Positions 32,063 to 41,805 of a DNA stretch of 42,481 nt are shown in pieces. Each line of letters begins with the position of its first letter. Within the stretch, counting starts at the first letter, position 1. The notes under the pieces are model-generated. The model was not told the origin of the DNA and made no database searches. It saw only the letters and a program-made list of their open reading frames with translations. The stretch is from Anaerofustis stercorihominis. GTDB lineage: Bacteria; Bacillota; Clostridia; Eubacteriales; Anaerofustaceae. The translations under genes were made by a program, and so were the position numbers. The DNA is taken from the NCBI GenBank assembly GCA_015058295.1, contig SVCP01000011.1, forward strand, positions 1 through 42,481. The letters run 5' to 3'.

Positions 32063-32549
32063 ATGTGTCTTTTGCAGATTTATCTGTTTTTGCGTTCTCT
32101 GTTTCCTGAAGAGCCTGTATCATAGTGCACAGTGCCTGATCTGCGATTCTCTGGGTATGGCGGACGGAATAGTTCATTTCGGAGGCTATCTGTTCGAAGG
32201 ACTTGTTGTCTATGTATTTTTTTATAAGCACAAGTCTGTGTCTGTATTCGGGAATCCTGTTGATCAGAGAATTTATCTTCCTCTGCTGGTTTATAAGCCT
32301 GGCTGTTTCTTTTACAATCTGTTCGTCAAGCTTTTCAGCTTCGATCACAAGTCTTTCAACCTGCGAGTCAGAGTAATTTCTGTTTGATGCCCTTGCTTTA
32401 TCGTATGTCACTCCCGCAACAGCCAGCATTTCGAACATATCATCCCTTCTTTGTTGCATTTCTTTTACAAGCATATTTGTGTACTGAATGTTCTCGAGAG
32501 ACGTTTTCAGCTTCAGTTCTGATATTTTGTATGTATTGTTTTCAGTCAT
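32061..32549 (-). CDS. Sigma-70 region 4-like / ArpU-DUF1492-type protein, 162 aa
   Basis: The N-terminal two thirds form coiled-coil helices (RLVIEAEKLDEQIVKETARLINQQRKI). The C-terminal part is a sigma region 4-like HTH (YRHRLVLIKKYIDNKSFEQIASEMNYSVRHTQRIADQAL). Similar proteins (ArpU, DUF1492) are late-gene regulators or sigma-like factors of Gram-positive phages and mobile elements, but no phage genes surround this one. ATG at 32549 with an AGAGGAATT site. A consensus promoter and an SOS-type LexA box precede it, so damage induction is likely. Target genes unknown. Confidence 0.82.
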   Translation of the reverse strand: MTENNTYKISELKLKTSLENIQYTNMLVKEMQQRRDDMFEMLAVAGVTYDKARASNRNYSDSQVERLVIEAEKLDEQIVKETARLINQQRKINSLINRIPEYRHRLVLIKKYIDNKSFEQIASEMNYSVRHTQRIADQALCTMIQALQETENAKTDKSAKDT

Positions 32550-32573
32550 TTTAATTCCTCTTTGCGTTTTATT

Positions 32574-32587
32574 AGAACATAAGTTCG
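32574..32587 (-). promoter_or_regulatory. LexA/DinR SOS box in the leader of the ArpU-like gene
   Basis: On the minus strand CGAACTTATGTTCT, 12 of 14 matches to the Bacillus-type consensus CGAACATATGTTCG, with both GAAC and GTTC halves perfect. It lies about 8-20 bp downstream of the expected transcription start, where repressor binding would block transcription. Confidence 0.75.
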
Positions 32588-32600
32588 AATGTTTATTGAG

Positions 32601-32629
32601 ATTATATACCCATGTACTGTGATTGTCAA
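32601..32629 (-). promoter_or_regulatory. Promoter of the ArpU-like gene
   Basis: On the minus strand TTGACA (32629-32624), 17 bp, TATAAT (32606-32601), a full consensus match. Confidence 0.9.
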
Positions 32630-32705
32630 TAAAAGTATGTGAATTTTTTTCACACTGTCATTTTATGTCGTACAGTGTCTGATGTACATTTTTCCGTGAT
32701 GCTCA

Positions 32706-32734
32706 TTGCGCAGAGATTTCGTTTGTGATAAAAT
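32706..32734 (+). promoter_or_regulatory. Promoter of pth-mfd
   Basis: TTGCGC (32706-32711), 17 bp, TAAAAT (32729-32734) with TGA before the -10 (extended -10). Confidence 0.65.
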
Positions 32735-32788
32735 ACACACAGCGCCGCTTTTGCGACGATTTTTGAGTTTGAATGAAAGGTGTTTGTT

Positions 32789-33418
32789 ATGTATCTGATA
32801 GCAGGTCTGGGAAATCCCGGAAGAGATTATGAAAATACTCGCCATAACATCGGTTTTGATGTTGTTGATTATTATGCGAAAAAATATAATTTATCATTCG
32901 ACAGGAGTAAATTCGACGGAATATACGCACAGGGTATAATACACTCTCAGAAGGTCATACTTCTCAAACCTATGACTTTTATGAACCTCAGCGGGCAGAG
33001 TGTGGCTCCTTTCGCTAATTATTTTGATATCCCTCATGAAAATATCATTCTTATTCACGACGATATAGAATTTGATGTGGGAACGGTCAAAATCCGCAAA
33101 AAGGGAAGCGGAGGAACTCACAACGGCATGAAAGATGTCGTAAAAATGATCGGACAGGATTTCCCCAGAATAAGGGTAGGTGTGGGCAATGACAAAAAAA
33201 TGGAGCTTTACAGCTATGTTCTTGGAAGGATCCCCGATGAGGAAAGAAAGATACTTGATGGTGCAGTTGAAAAATGCGGTCTGATTCTCGATGAATACCT
33301 GACAAACGGCATCGACAGCGCAATGAACTTGTATAACGAAAAGAAAAAAAAGAAAACTAAGGAAGAAGCTCCTTCCGAAACAGAAACGGCAGAAGTACCT
33401 GCAGAAAAACAGGAGTAA
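32789..33418 (+). CDS. pth: Peptidyl-tRNA hydrolase, 209 aa
   Basis: Pth frees tRNA from peptidyl-tRNA dropped by ribosomes. The MYLIAGLGNPGRDYENTRHNIGF start with the catalytic histidine, the PMTFMNLSGQSV motif, IHDDIEF with the catalytic aspartate region and GSGGTHNGMKDV are all present. A lysine-rich tail of about 25 residues (KKKKKTKEEAPSETETAEVP) extends beyond the usual end. The ATG at 32789 has GAAAGG upstream; a GTG three codons earlier lies on that site. mfd starts 2 bp after the stop, with its ribosome site inside the end of pth. Confidence 0.95.
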   Translation: MYLIAGLGNPGRDYENTRHNIGFDVVDYYAKKYNLSFDRSKFDGIYAQGIIHSQKVILLKPMTFMNLSGQSVAPFANYFDIPHENIILIHDDIEFDVGTVKIRKKGSGGTHNGMKDVVKMIGQDFPRIRVGVGNDKKMELYSYVLGRIPDEERKILDGAVEKCGLILDEYLTNGIDSAMNLYNEKKKKKTKEEAPSETETAEVPAEKQE

Positions 33419-33420
33419 TT

Positions 33421-36400
33421 ATGTATATATTTGAAGAGCTCGGCCTGTTTGATTTTTATGACGAAATATCAGCCGGCAGCTGTCTCGTAAGTTCCGCAGA
33501 ACTGAATTATAAAATGTTTCTGGCTCTTTCCCTTTTCTCAAAGGGGAAAAGCGTTTTTTTCGTGTGCCGGGATGATCTGCAGGCAAAGAATATATGTGTC
33601 AAGCTTGAAAAATATGTAGGAAACAAAGTGCTTTTTTATCCGAAAGAGGGACTGTATTTTTCCTATCTGGACAGCTATTCGCAGGATAATATAAGTGACA
33701 GACTGAATGTTATATATAAGTCACTCAGAAATGAGCCTGTCATCGTAGTCTGCGGAATATGGGCTCTCAGCGAAAAGAGGGCTTTTTTCTCTGATGAAAA
33801 TATCCTTGCGCTTTCGGTAGGAGATACTCTTGAACTTGAAGAACTCGCACAAAAACTTGTTTTATGCGGGTATACAAGAGATGAACGGACTGAAGGCATC
33901 GGTCAGTTTACTCTCAGGGGAGGTATTGTTGATATATTTTCGCCGAATATGAGTGAGCCTGTCAGAATTGAGCTTTTCGGTGATGAAATCGACAGCATAA
34001 GGACATTTGATCCCATGAGTCAGCTTTCAACGGGAAATATAGATCGTATCGAGATTCTTCCGTGTACGGACTGTGTGCTTACTAAGGAGGAAGCAGAGGA
34101 AGCCTTCGCAGAATACAAAAAAGAAGCTCTTGATGAAATATCACGTATGAGCGACGATGTGGCAGATAAAGCAAAAGATGAGTTCGGATATCTTGCAGAC
34201 AGGCTTTCCCGCTCATATTCCAACATAAACAGGCTTCTTTATATGTATTCCGGAAAGGAACTTTCAAGCATAGTGGATCTGTTTTTAGACTCTGCAGTTA
34301 TTCTTTCGGAGCCGGGGCTGAAAGACAGCTTCAGGGAAGCAAAGAGGGCTGTGTATTCGGATTTCACCATACAAAAAGAAAATTATATAGCTTTTAAAAG
34401 GCAGGCAGAAATATTCTTTGATTTTGACGAGATAATAGAACGGGTGAAATCTCATACATTGTTCGTCGTCAGCGGAAGTGACGACAGCTATGATTATTTC
34501 AATCCTGATGTGACATACAGGGCAAACTGCATCAATGTTCTTTCGTACAAGGGCAATATGACTGCTCTTATGAATCAGGTGCCGATGTACCTTTCCGATG
34601 AATACAGGGTAATATTTACTTATACCACAGAGGACGAACTGCTGACACTGACCAATCTTCTGGAAAATTTCGGTCTCAGGCCGCAAAACGTAGCCTATGG
34701 AAATATCAGCCTTGTGAAAGCTGAGCTTTACCATGGTATTGACAGTATTGTTGGCAGGACTTTACTTATCCCTGCCTGTGATATACTCGGAGGCACCCTT
34801 CCGAAGCCGAAAAAGAAGAAAAAAGCCGTTTCCGAAACATTTTTCAGCGATGTGGTCCCGGGAGATTATATCGTTCACGAAAAACACGGTATCGGAAGAT
34901 ACGAAGGCATTGAGCGGATTGAAACTGCAGGAGTAAGCAGGGATTATTTCAAAATAATCTATGCAAAGGACGATGTGTTGTATGTTCCTGCGGAAAATAT
35001 GGACAGAGTCCAGAAATATGTCGGCTCAAACGATGCCCCTCCGAAGCTGAACCGTCTCGGAGGAAATGAATGGGCAAACACAAAGAGCAAAGTTTCGAAG
35101 GCTGTAAAGGAGCTCGCGAAGGAATATGTGGTGATGTACGCAAACCGACAGCGGATAAAGGGCTTTGCTTTCAGCGAAGACAGCGACTGGCAGAGCGGAT
35201 TTGAAGCTAAATTTCCGTATGAACCTACTGCAGACCAGCTTAAGGCTGTAGAAGAGATAAAAGCCGATATGCAGAAGGCTTCGCCTATGGACAGGCTTCT
35301 CTGCGGAGATGTTGGTTTCGGAAAGACAGAAGTTGCAATCCGGGCGGCTTTCAAGGCAGTGCTTGATTCAAAACAGGTTGCAGTACTTGCCCCGACAACA
35401 ATACTCGCACTCCAGCATTACAACAATTTCGTCGAGCGATTCAAGGATTATCCCATAAAAATAGAGATGATGAGCCGTTTCAGGACAGCGAAGCAGATCA
35501 AGGAAACTGTGAAGAATCTTGCAAACGGAACGACGGAGATTGTCATCGGTACTCACAGACTGCTTTCGAAAGATGTTGAGTTCAAGGATCTGGGTCTGTT
35601 GATTGTTGATGAAGAACAGCGTTTCGGTGTTGCCCACAAGGATAAGTTGAAGGTAATGAAGCAGGATATCGATACATTGTCCCTGAGCGCAACTCCTATT
35701 CCGAGAACACTTCATATGTCTCTTTCCGGCATAAGGGATATAAGCACCATTGAGGAAGCTCCCGCAGACCGCCTTCCCGTACAGACTTATGTCATGCAGT
35801 TTGATGCAGGCGTGATAAAGCAGGCAATATCAAACGAAATAGCAAGAGACGGACAGGTATTTTATCTGCACAATCGCGTAGGCGATATTGACGAATGTGC
35901 GGCAGATGTATCCGCACTTGTGCCTGAGGCAAGAGTTGCTTACGCACACGGACAGATGGACGAAAAAGAGATCGAGCGCACGGTGATGGCATTTCTCAAC
36001 AAAGAATTTGATGTTCTGGTATCCACCACAATCATCGAAAACGGAATTGATATTGTAAATGCCAACACCATGATAATCGAAGATGCTGATAAATTAGGGC
36101 TTTCGCAGCTTTATCAGCTTCGCGGAAGGGTTGGAAGAGGCAAGAATCAGGCGTACTGCTATATGCTGTATGCAAGGGACAAACAGCTCAGCGAAATCGC
36201 AGAGAAAAGGCTTTCCGCAATGAAGGAGTTTACAAAATTCGGCTCAGGATTCAAGATCGCAATGAGGGACTTGCAGATACGCGGTGCGGGAAATCTTCTG
36301 GGAGCAAATCAGCACGGCCATTTTGCGAACGTAGGATATGAGATGTATTGCAGGATGCTTTCGGAAGCTGTGGCTGATGAACTCGGGCAGGAAGCGGACA

Positions 36401-36852
36401 CGATCAGACCTATAGAAACAGAGATTGATATTACGGTAGATGCGTATATTCCGAAGGATTATATACAGGGAGAAGCAGACCGTATTGAGGTATATAAACT
36501 TATTGCTTCCATCAAGGACGAAGAAGATTTTGATGATGTGGCATATAATCTCACGGACAGATTCTCCGATATGCCGCAGCCGGTTGAAAATCTGCTGAAA
36601 ATCTCTCTTCTCAAAGCGTTGGCTTCCGGAGTCGGGGTGACGAAAATCAGACAGAATGATGATATGTATCTGTTTGAATATGAGGATGCTGAAAAGTTCG
36701 ATCCCTCGGTGCTTCAGATGCTTGCGGACAAGAAATACATCGTCAAACTTCGCAGGAACTCAAAGTATCCCATATTTGCGGTTGTGAAGCCGAAGGACAA
36801 AAATAATATACGTTTTTGCATGGAAATAATTAAAAATATTGTTTCAAAATAA
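33421..36852 (+). CDS. mfd: Transcription-repair coupling factor Mfd, 1143 aa
   Basis: Mfd removes RNA polymerase stalled at lesions and recruits UvrA. An N-terminal UvrB-homology region is followed by the RNA-polymerase-interacting domain beginning near D477 ([20 protein letters not shown]), the RecG-like motor with Walker A GDVGFGKT at 629-636 and DEEQ at 730-733, and the TRCF C-terminal domain ([15 protein letters not shown] onwards). The length is close to the Bacillus protein (1177 aa). The ATG at 33421 has AGGAG at the end of pth. pth-mfd is a common Firmicute pair. No terminator is obvious; a separate promoter precedes the foldase gene. Confidence 0.97.
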   Translation: MYIFEELGLFDFYDEISAGSCLVSSAELNYKMFLALSLFSKGKSVFFVCRDDLQAKNICVKLEKYVGNKVLFYPKEGLYFSYLDSYSQDNISDRLNVIYKSLRNEPVIVVCGIWALSEKRAFFSDENILALSVGDTLELEELAQKLVLCGYTRDERTEGIGQFTLRGGIVDIFSPNMSEPVRIELFGDEIDSIRTFDPMSQLSTGNIDRIEILPCTDCVLTKEEAEEAFAEYKKEALDEISRMSDDVADKAKDEFGYLADRLSRSYSNINRLLYMYSGKELSSIVDLFLDSAVILSEPGLKDSFREAKRAVYSDFTIQKENYIAFKRQAEIFFDFDEIIERVKSHTLFVVSGSDDSYDYFNPDVTYRANCINVLSYKGNMTALMNQVPMYLSDEYRVIFTYTTEDELLTLTNLLENFGLRPQNVAYGNISLVKAELYHGIDSIVGRTLLIPACDILGGTLPKPKKKKKAVSETFFSDVVPGDYIVHEKHGIGRYEGIERIETAGVSRDYFKIIYAKDDVLYVPAENMDRVQKYVGSNDAPPKLNRLGGNEWANTKSKVSKAVKELAKEYVVMYANRQRIKGFAFSEDSDWQSGFEAKFPYEPTADQLKAVEEIKADMQKASPMDRLLCGDVGFGKTEVAIRAAFKAVLDSKQVAVLAPTTILALQHYNNFVERFKDYPIKIEMMSRFRTAKQIKETVKNLANGTTEIVIGTHRLLSKDVEFKDLGLLIVDEEQRFGVAHKDKLKVMKQDIDTLSLSATPIPRTLHMSLSGIRDISTIEEAPADRLPVQTYVMQFDAGVIKQAISNEIARDGQVFYLHNRVGDIDECAADVSALVPEARVAYAHGQMDEKEIERTVMAFLNKEFDVLVSTTIIENGIDIVNANTMIIEDADKLGLSQLYQLRGRVGRGKNQAYCYMLYARDKQLSEIAEKRLSAMKEFTKFGSGFKIAMRDLQIRGAGNLLGANQHGHFANVGYEMYCRMLSEAVADELGQEADTIRPIETEIDITVDAYIPKDYIQGEADRIEVYKLIASIKDEEDFDDVAYNLTDRFSDMPQPVENLLKISLLKALASGVGVTKIRQNDDMYLFEYEDAEKFDPSVLQMLADKKYIVKLRRNSKYPIFAVVKPKDKNNIRFCMEIIKNIVSK

Positions 36853-36870
36853 ACGGAAATAGGTTATAAT
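36842..36870 (+). promoter_or_regulatory. Promoter of the PrsA-like gene
   Basis: TTTCAA (36842-36847), 17 bp, TATAAT (36865-36870). Confidence 0.6.
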
Positions 36871-36926
36871 ACCACTTATGAGTATTGGAAGAGAATAATA
36901 ATCCATAAACATAAACGGAGGAAAAA

Positions 36927-38381
36927 ATGAGATCAATAAAAAAACTTGCGGCGATCCTTCTGGCATTACTGCTCGTAATGAACATTACAGGATGTTCCGC
37001 ACTTGTACTTAATGAGGAAAAAGATGCAAAATCTGTAGTAGCTACGATTGATGGTACAGAGCTCCTCAAAGGTGACTTTACAGAATACTATCAGTTTTAT
37101 ATGTTTGTACAGGAAGCTTACGGACAGTCCGTAAAAGGAACAAAAGAAGAAATGAAGGAAGTCAAGCTGACATTGTTCAAAGATTATATTCTTGCCAACC
37201 TTCAGAAGCTTGAGTGCGAAGCAGCAGGCGAAACAGTTGATGAAAAGACTATTGACGAATCCGTAACAGCTCTTGTAGATCAGGCAAAAAAGACGTTCCC
37301 TGAAGTCGGAGAATACGAGTCTGTACTTAAAAAATACGGCTACACCGAAGAAAGTATCCTCACAACCGCAGACGAAATGCTCACACTTATGCAGTACAAC
37401 AATATTTACACACAGGGTAAAGTTGACTTTTCTCATGTAGGATCTCAGCTTGCGGCTACGGTTGAAGGCGATGAACTCAGCATGGGAATGTTCTATTACT
37501 ATGTAATTATGGAATATCTCGTATCTGCAATGAACGGCGATACTACAGCAAATCTTTACGATACAGATGCATTCTATGAAAAATGCTACACATATATGGT
37601 AAGCGGATATAAGGCACTTCTGTATGCACAGGAAAACGGTCTTGAACTTACGGAAGAAGTCATCAACGAAAACTACGGAACGATCGACCTTCTTGATGCG
37701 TATTACGGACTTAATCAGTATGCAAAGGAAATGTTCTTCGTGACAGACGAACAGATCGCTGAAGTAAGTGAACTCATCGCAAAATGCCTCGCAGCACAAC
37801 AGCTTATGTTTGAAGAATATGCAGATGGTCTTGAAATCACGGACGAAGCACTTAAAAGCCACTATGAACTGTATGAAAGCGATTATGATACATCAACAGT
37901 AAGTGCATATCATATCCTTACGGAAGATGAAGACTTTGCGGCACAGCTTATTGCTGAAGCAGGTACAACAAAAGACGGATTTATGGCTGTGTATGAAAAG
38001 TACAAAGAAGACAGCAGAGTAACTCAGGCAATGGACCTCGGTTCATTCGGCAGAGGTCAGATGGTAGCGGAATTTGAAGATTGTGCATTCTCTCTCGGCG
38101 AAGGCGGAGTTGGAAACTGCGTTACTTCATTCGGTACACATCTTGTATATGTATATGATGCTAATCTGACAGAAGTTTCATTCGAATCTGTAAAAGAAAA
38201 AGTTCTCGAAGATTACAGAGACGAACAGATCAACTACTATGGTCAGAACTACATTGACGAAAAGATTTCTGATATGAAGGATAAGCCGGGCGAATACAAG
38301 GTTCTTCCCACAGAGCTTCTTTCAGAATATTTGTATGAAAAATACAATGTAGATATTGACGAAAAGGCAGCAGTAAGATAA
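36927..38381 (+). CDS. PrsA-like peptidyl-prolyl isomerase lipoprotein, 484 aa
   Basis: A secreted foldase anchored to the outer face of the membrane. The lipoprotein signal peptide ends at the lipobox NITGC, with the lipidated cysteine at residue 23. A SurA/PrsA-type N-terminal chaperone region follows (DGTELLKGDFTEYYQF). A parvulin-type rotamase domain lies near residues 325-420 (VSAYHILTEDE, MDLGSFGRGQMVAEFEDCAF, VTSFGTHLVYV). It helps exported proteins fold after Sec export and so works downstream of SecA. Longer than Bacillus PrsA (about 292 aa). ATG at 36927 with GGAGG. Possible cross-name: foldase protein PrsA. Confidence 0.9.
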   Translation: MRSIKKLAAILLALLLVMNITGCSALVLNEEKDAKSVVATIDGTELLKGDFTEYYQFYMFVQEAYGQSVKGTKEEMKEVKLTLFKDYILANLQKLECEAAGETVDEKTIDESVTALVDQAKKTFPEVGEYESVLKKYGYTEESILTTADEMLTLMQYNNIYTQGKVDFSHVGSQLAATVEGDELSMGMFYYYVIMEYLVSAMNGDTTANLYDTDAFYEKCYTYMVSGYKALLYAQENGLELTEEVINENYGTIDLLDAYYGLNQYAKEMFFVTDEQIAEVSELIAKCLAAQQLMFEEYADGLEITDEALKSHYELYESDYDTSTVSAYHILTEDEDFAAQLIAEAGTTKDGFMAVYEKYKEDSRVTQAMDLGSFGRGQMVAEFEDCAFSLGEGGVGNCVTSFGTHLVYVYDANLTEVSFESVKEKVLEDYRDEQINYYGQNYIDEKISDMKDKPGEYKVLPTELLSEYLYEKYNVDIDEKAAVR

Positions 38382-38430
38382 AATATCACACGGAGTATTC
38401 CGGGTTGAGCACTCTACCGGTTAAAAAAGT

Positions 38431-38466
38431 AAGGCTATTCGCATATTATGCGGGTAGCCTTTTATT
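38431..38466 (+). terminator. Terminator of the PrsA-like gene
   Basis: Stem of up to 14 bp from AAGGCTATTCGCAT to ATGCGGGTAGCCTT (two wobble pairs), then T-rich sequence. Confidence 0.8.
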
Positions 38467-38487
38467 AAGGCATAAAGAGGGGTATAA

Positions 38488-39399
38488 ATGAAAAAAATTT
38501 CCGAAAAAGTCGCATTGCCGCAGGCAGCATTATTTCTTGCAACGATAATATGGGGTGGATCTTTCGTAATTATGAAGAATGCGGTGGATTGTGTTCCTCC
38601 TAATTTTCTTCTTGGTATACGTTTCACAGGTGCAAGCATTCTGCTGGCTGTAATATTCAGAAAGAAATTAAAAAAGATAAACAAAACATATATCAAAGGC
38701 GGAGTGAAAATGGGGACTGCTCTTTTCTGGGCATATTGTTTCCAGACATGGGGACTTCTTACGACGACACCGGGAAAAAATGCATTCCTTACGGCCATAT
38801 ATTGTGTAACGGTTCCGTTTCTGAGCTGGTTTGTTACGAGGAAGCGTCCCGATATATATAATTTCACGGCGGCATTTGTGGGAATAATTGGTATCGGATT
38901 TGTAAGCCTTGATTCATCACTTACAATGGAAAAAGGTGATATTCTGACACTTATCGGTGGTTTTTTCTTTGCGGTACATATGATATGTACATCTCAGGCA
39001 ACCAAAACAGATGATTCTGACCCGGTGGTACTTACAATTATCCAGTTTGCCACAGCAGCTGTATTTTCATGGGGAATGAGCTTTGTTCTGGGAGAACAGC
39101 CTGTCGCGTTTGAATTTTCTACAGTACTGGGCATTATGTATCTTATATGCTTTGCCACAGCGACAACACTGCTCCTTCAGAGCTATGGACAGAAATACAC
39201 AGATCCGGCATCTGCATCACTGATACTCTCCCTTGAATCGGTATTCGGAGTAATATTCTCTGTTATCTTCTATAAAGAGAAACTCAATGCACTGATGGTA
39301 ACGGGATTTATGCTCATATTCATTGCTATTGTAATATCAGAGACAAAGCTTTCGTTTTTGAGACGGAATACGGAAGTTGCGGAAAACATCGGAGATTAA
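38488..39399 (+). CDS. EamA-family (DMT) permease, 303 aa
   Basis: Ten hydrophobic segments in two EamA repeats, the first containing TIIWGGSFVIMKNAV and the second ILTLIGGFFFAVHMIC with LESVFGVIFSVIFYKEKL. Family members export amino acids and related metabolites; the substrate cannot be read. ATG at 38488 with GAGGGG upstream. No clear promoter after the preceding terminator; a weak AT-rich hairpin follows. Confidence 0.88.
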   Translation: MKKISEKVALPQAALFLATIIWGGSFVIMKNAVDCVPPNFLLGIRFTGASILLAVIFRKKLKKINKTYIKGGVKMGTALFWAYCFQTWGLLTTTPGKNAFLTAIYCVTVPFLSWFVTRKRPDIYNFTAAFVGIIGIGFVSLDSSLTMEKGDILTLIGGFFFAVHMICTSQATKTDDSDPVVLTIIQFATAAVFSWGMSFVLGEQPVAFEFSTVLGIMYLICFATATTLLLQSYGQKYTDPASASLILSLESVFGVIFSVIFYKEKLNALMVTGFMLIFIAIVISETKLSFLRRNTEVAENIGD

Positions 39400-39408
39400 A
39401 TTTATCAT

Positions 39409-39449
39409 AAAGAGTGCGTGAAAGTATTTTGCGGCACTCTTTATTTATT
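39409..39449 (+). terminator. Weak terminator after the EamA gene
   Basis: AAAGAGTGC/GCACTCTTT (9 bp) with a long loop and only a broken T-run. Confidence 0.45.
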
Positions 39450-39469
39450 TGGGGAGTATGTGATATAAT
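39441..39469 (+). promoter_or_regulatory. Promoter of the flavin reductase gene
   Basis: Extended -10 TGATATAAT (39461-39469); the -35 (TTATTT at 39441-39446) is weak. Confidence 0.55.
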
Positions 39470-39502
39470 AGCTGCAGTTATTATAAACACAAGGAGATAT
39501 AT

Positions 39503-39976
39503 ATGAAAGACTTTAACGTAAACGCATTTAATTTATATGATAAACAGTGGGCACTTGTCACGGCGGGAAGTATTGATGATTACAATACAATGACCATTTC
39601 CTGGGGCGGAGTGGGCACAATATGGAACAAGCCTGTTGCTACGGTATATGTAAAACCCATAAGACACACATATAACTACCTTGAAAACAGTGAATATTTC
39701 ACAGTAAGCTTCTATTCCGACGAATATAAAAAAGATCTCGGTATCCTCGGAAGTAAATCCGGAAGAGACACAGACAAAGTTGCTCTTACAAAGCTCACAG
39801 CAAAGGAAGTTGAAAATTCCGTGACATTCGAGCAGGCGGAAATCACACTTCTCTGCAGAAAAATATACTGGCAGGATCTTGTGACAGAAAATATGCCGCA
39901 GGATGTTATTGACAAATATTATGTTACTGAAGAGCCGCACAGAATGTATATCGGAGAGGTTGTCGGTATTGTCTGA
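39503..39976 (+). CDS. Flavin reductase-like FMN-binding protein, 157 aa
   Basis: Matches the short flavin reductase domain: WALVTAGSIDDYNTMTISWGGVG near the N-terminus, then KPIRHTYNYLENSEYFTVSFYSDEYKKDLGILGSKSGRD in outline, a pattern seen in FMN-binding split-barrel proteins. It probably binds FMN and reduces it or a small electron acceptor; the partner is unknown. ATG at 39503 with AAGGAG and an extended -10 promoter; alone between terminators. Confidence 0.88.
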   Translation: MKDFNVNAFNLYDKQWALVTAGSIDDYNTMTISWGGVGTIWNKPVATVYVKPIRHTYNYLENSEYFTVSFYSDEYKKDLGILGSKSGRDTDKVALTKLTAKEVENSVTFEQAEITLLCRKIYWQDLVTENMPQDVIDKYYVTEEPHRMYIGEVVGIV

Positions 39977-40040
39977 ATCCGTCAGTGAAAAAAATTTTAT
40001 TGCACATTTCAGTTACAGACAGATATATTATGCAGAAAAA

Positions 40041-40074
40041 TCCCGTCATAAATTTTTATGACGGGATATTTTTT
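40041..40074. terminator. Bidirectional terminator
   Basis: TCCCGTCATAAA-TT-TTTATGACGGGA (12 bp), T-rich on the plus strand and A-rich upstream, between two convergent genes. Confidence 0.85.
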
Positions 40075-41755
40075 ACAGATTGAATTTTACGAACTGGCAG
40101 ATTCTGTAACCGTAGTCGCTGAGTCTTTCCATATCGCTGATATATTCCAGGAAGATGACGCCCTGCTCCGGAGTGCAGAGGTTGTTGCTCATTCTGTCGA
40201 TGTGGTTCTTTCTTGCTTTTGACTGCATTTCGTCAACCGCATCCTCGAGAACTTTCGCCTGTGTGGCCGCATAGTGATCTCTGTCCTTCATTGAAGAAAG
40301 GGCAAGCTGAAGGATCTCATCCACTTTACCGTAGATATTGTGGATCTCGCTTATGGCAATTTCGCTGAATGAGATATTCTGATCGACCTTTTCTTTTGCG
40401 ATCTCAAGAATATGCAGCTGAAGATCTCCGTATCTTTCAACATTGTGAACAAGCTGATGAAGTCTGTAAACAAATTCCGATTCCTTTTCGTTTATGGGAG
40501 AATTTGTTATCTTTACGAGGAAGTTTGTGATCTGTGTATCATAAGTGTTGATATCCGCTTCATTTCTCATGACTTCTTCGTATATTGCAGGGTCATAGTC
40601 AAGGAAACACTTGTTTGCAAGCTGCATATTTCTGTATGCAAGCTGTGCCATCTGCGTAATTGTATTGAATGATTCTTCGATTGCGATAGACGGGTTGTCG
40701 AGCATTCTGTCATCAAGTTTGATTACAAGTCCTTCTTTTACTTCGTCTTCTTTTACGAGCTTTTCGGCAGCAACAACGAACAATTTAATGAACGGGAGTA
40801 TTATAAACGCATTGACGATGTTGAAGAACATATGTGTATTTGCGATCTGCTTCGATACGTCTGCAACGACGATACCGTCGATTTGTGTTGTGCCGGAGAT
40901 CTTTATGATTGTGTTGTAAAGGAGGTTATCAGCGCCTGCAAATTCGTTAAGGCAGATTACAAGAGCAAGGAACCATACAGCACCGAATACTTTAAAGAGA
41001 AGATGAACAACCGCAGAACGTTTTGCGTTGTAGTTTGTTCCTACTGCTGAAATCACTGCTGTTATACATGTACCGATGTTCATACCGAGAAGGATAGGGA
41101 TTGTGATTCCGAGGGTGCTTTGTATTCCGTAAGAAGCAAACGCACCACCCATAGCAAGAGCCTGCAAAATACCGATTGCGGCGGAAGAACTCTGAATGAG
41201 TGCTGTGAACAGCGCGCCTACGATAAGTCCGAGTACGGGGTTCGAACCGAATGTTACGAGAACTTCCGAAAACCACGGCATCTGGGCAAGTGGTTTGAGG
41301 GTTGAGCTCATTGTTGAGATACCAACAAACAAAAGACCGAATCCTGCAAGAGCATCGCCTACGAGCTCATTTTTATTTGTCTTTCCGAACATTGTCATGA
41401 ATACACCGAGGGCAAGGAATAAAGGAGCGATCTCGCTGAGGTCAAGGGCGATGAGCTGTGCGGTGATCGTTGTACCGATAGCAGCCCCGAGCATTACGCC
41501 TGCACCCTGATACACGCTCATAAGACCTGCGTTTACAAGACCTACGACCATGACTGTTGTTGCGGAAGAACTCTGTATGATCATTGTAACAATAGTCCCT
41601 ACAAGAACGCCTTTTATGGGGTTATTGGTGATTTTGTCAAGAAAGCTTTTTAATCTGTCTCCGGCTACACGGTTCAGACCGTCACTCATCATGTTCATTC
41701 CCATAAAGAACATCCCAAGACCGCCGAATAACTTAAAGAAATCTGTTATAGTCAA
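40073..41755 (-). CDS. Na/Pi cotransporter family protein with PhoU-like tail, 560 aa
   Basis: Two inverted repeats carry the QSSSATTVMVVG and QSSSAAIGILQ motifs that bind substrate in NptA/SLC34-type phosphate transporters, with about eight hydrophobic segments. Residues from about 345 onwards form PhoU-like helices (ITQMAQLAYRNMQLANKCFLDYD, then LHQLVHNVERYGDLQLHI) that may sense or gate. The start is TTG at 41755, seven bases after GGAGG; no ATG is near. It follows trmL by 50 bp on the same strand and may be co-transcribed. Confidence 0.92.
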   Translation of the reverse strand: MTITDFFKLFGGLGMFFMGMNMMSDGLNRVAGDRLKSFLDKITNNPIKGVLVGTIVTMIIQSSSATTVMVVGLVNAGLMSVYQGAGVMLGAAIGTTITAQLIALDLSEIAPLFLALGVFMTMFGKTNKNELVGDALAGFGLLFVGISTMSSTLKPLAQMPWFSEVLVTFGSNPVLGLIVGALFTALIQSSSAAIGILQALAMGGAFASYGIQSTLGITIPILLGMNIGTCITAVISAVGTNYNAKRSAVVHLLFKVFGAVWFLALVICLNEFAGADNLLYNTIIKISGTTQIDGIVVADVSKQIANTHMFFNIVNAFIILPFIKLFVVAAEKLVKEDEVKEGLVIKLDDRMLDNPSIAIEESFNTITQMAQLAYRNMQLANKCFLDYDPAIYEEVMRNEADINTYDTQITNFLVKITNSPINEKESEFVYRLHQLVHNVERYGDLQLHILEIAKEKVDQNISFSEIAISEIHNIYGKVDEILQLALSSMKDRDHYAATQAKVLEDAVDEMQSKARKNHIDRMSNNLCTPEQGVIFLEYISDMERLSDYGYRICQFVKFNL

Positions 41756-41805
41756 TGTTTTCCTCCGAATATTATTATGTATATATTATCTATATTTTAT
41801 CCGAT

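Noticed and set aside
32742-32765. Attenuator-like hairpin in the pth leader (CGCCGC-TTTT-GCGACG, T-run)
   Set aside because: Short stem with a mismatch, and no antiterminator or leader peptide seen.
38395-38426. tRNA-like fragment on the minus strand (GGTAGAGTGCTCAACCCGG)
   Set aside because: It resembles a D arm but no acceptor, anticodon or T arm can be formed around it.
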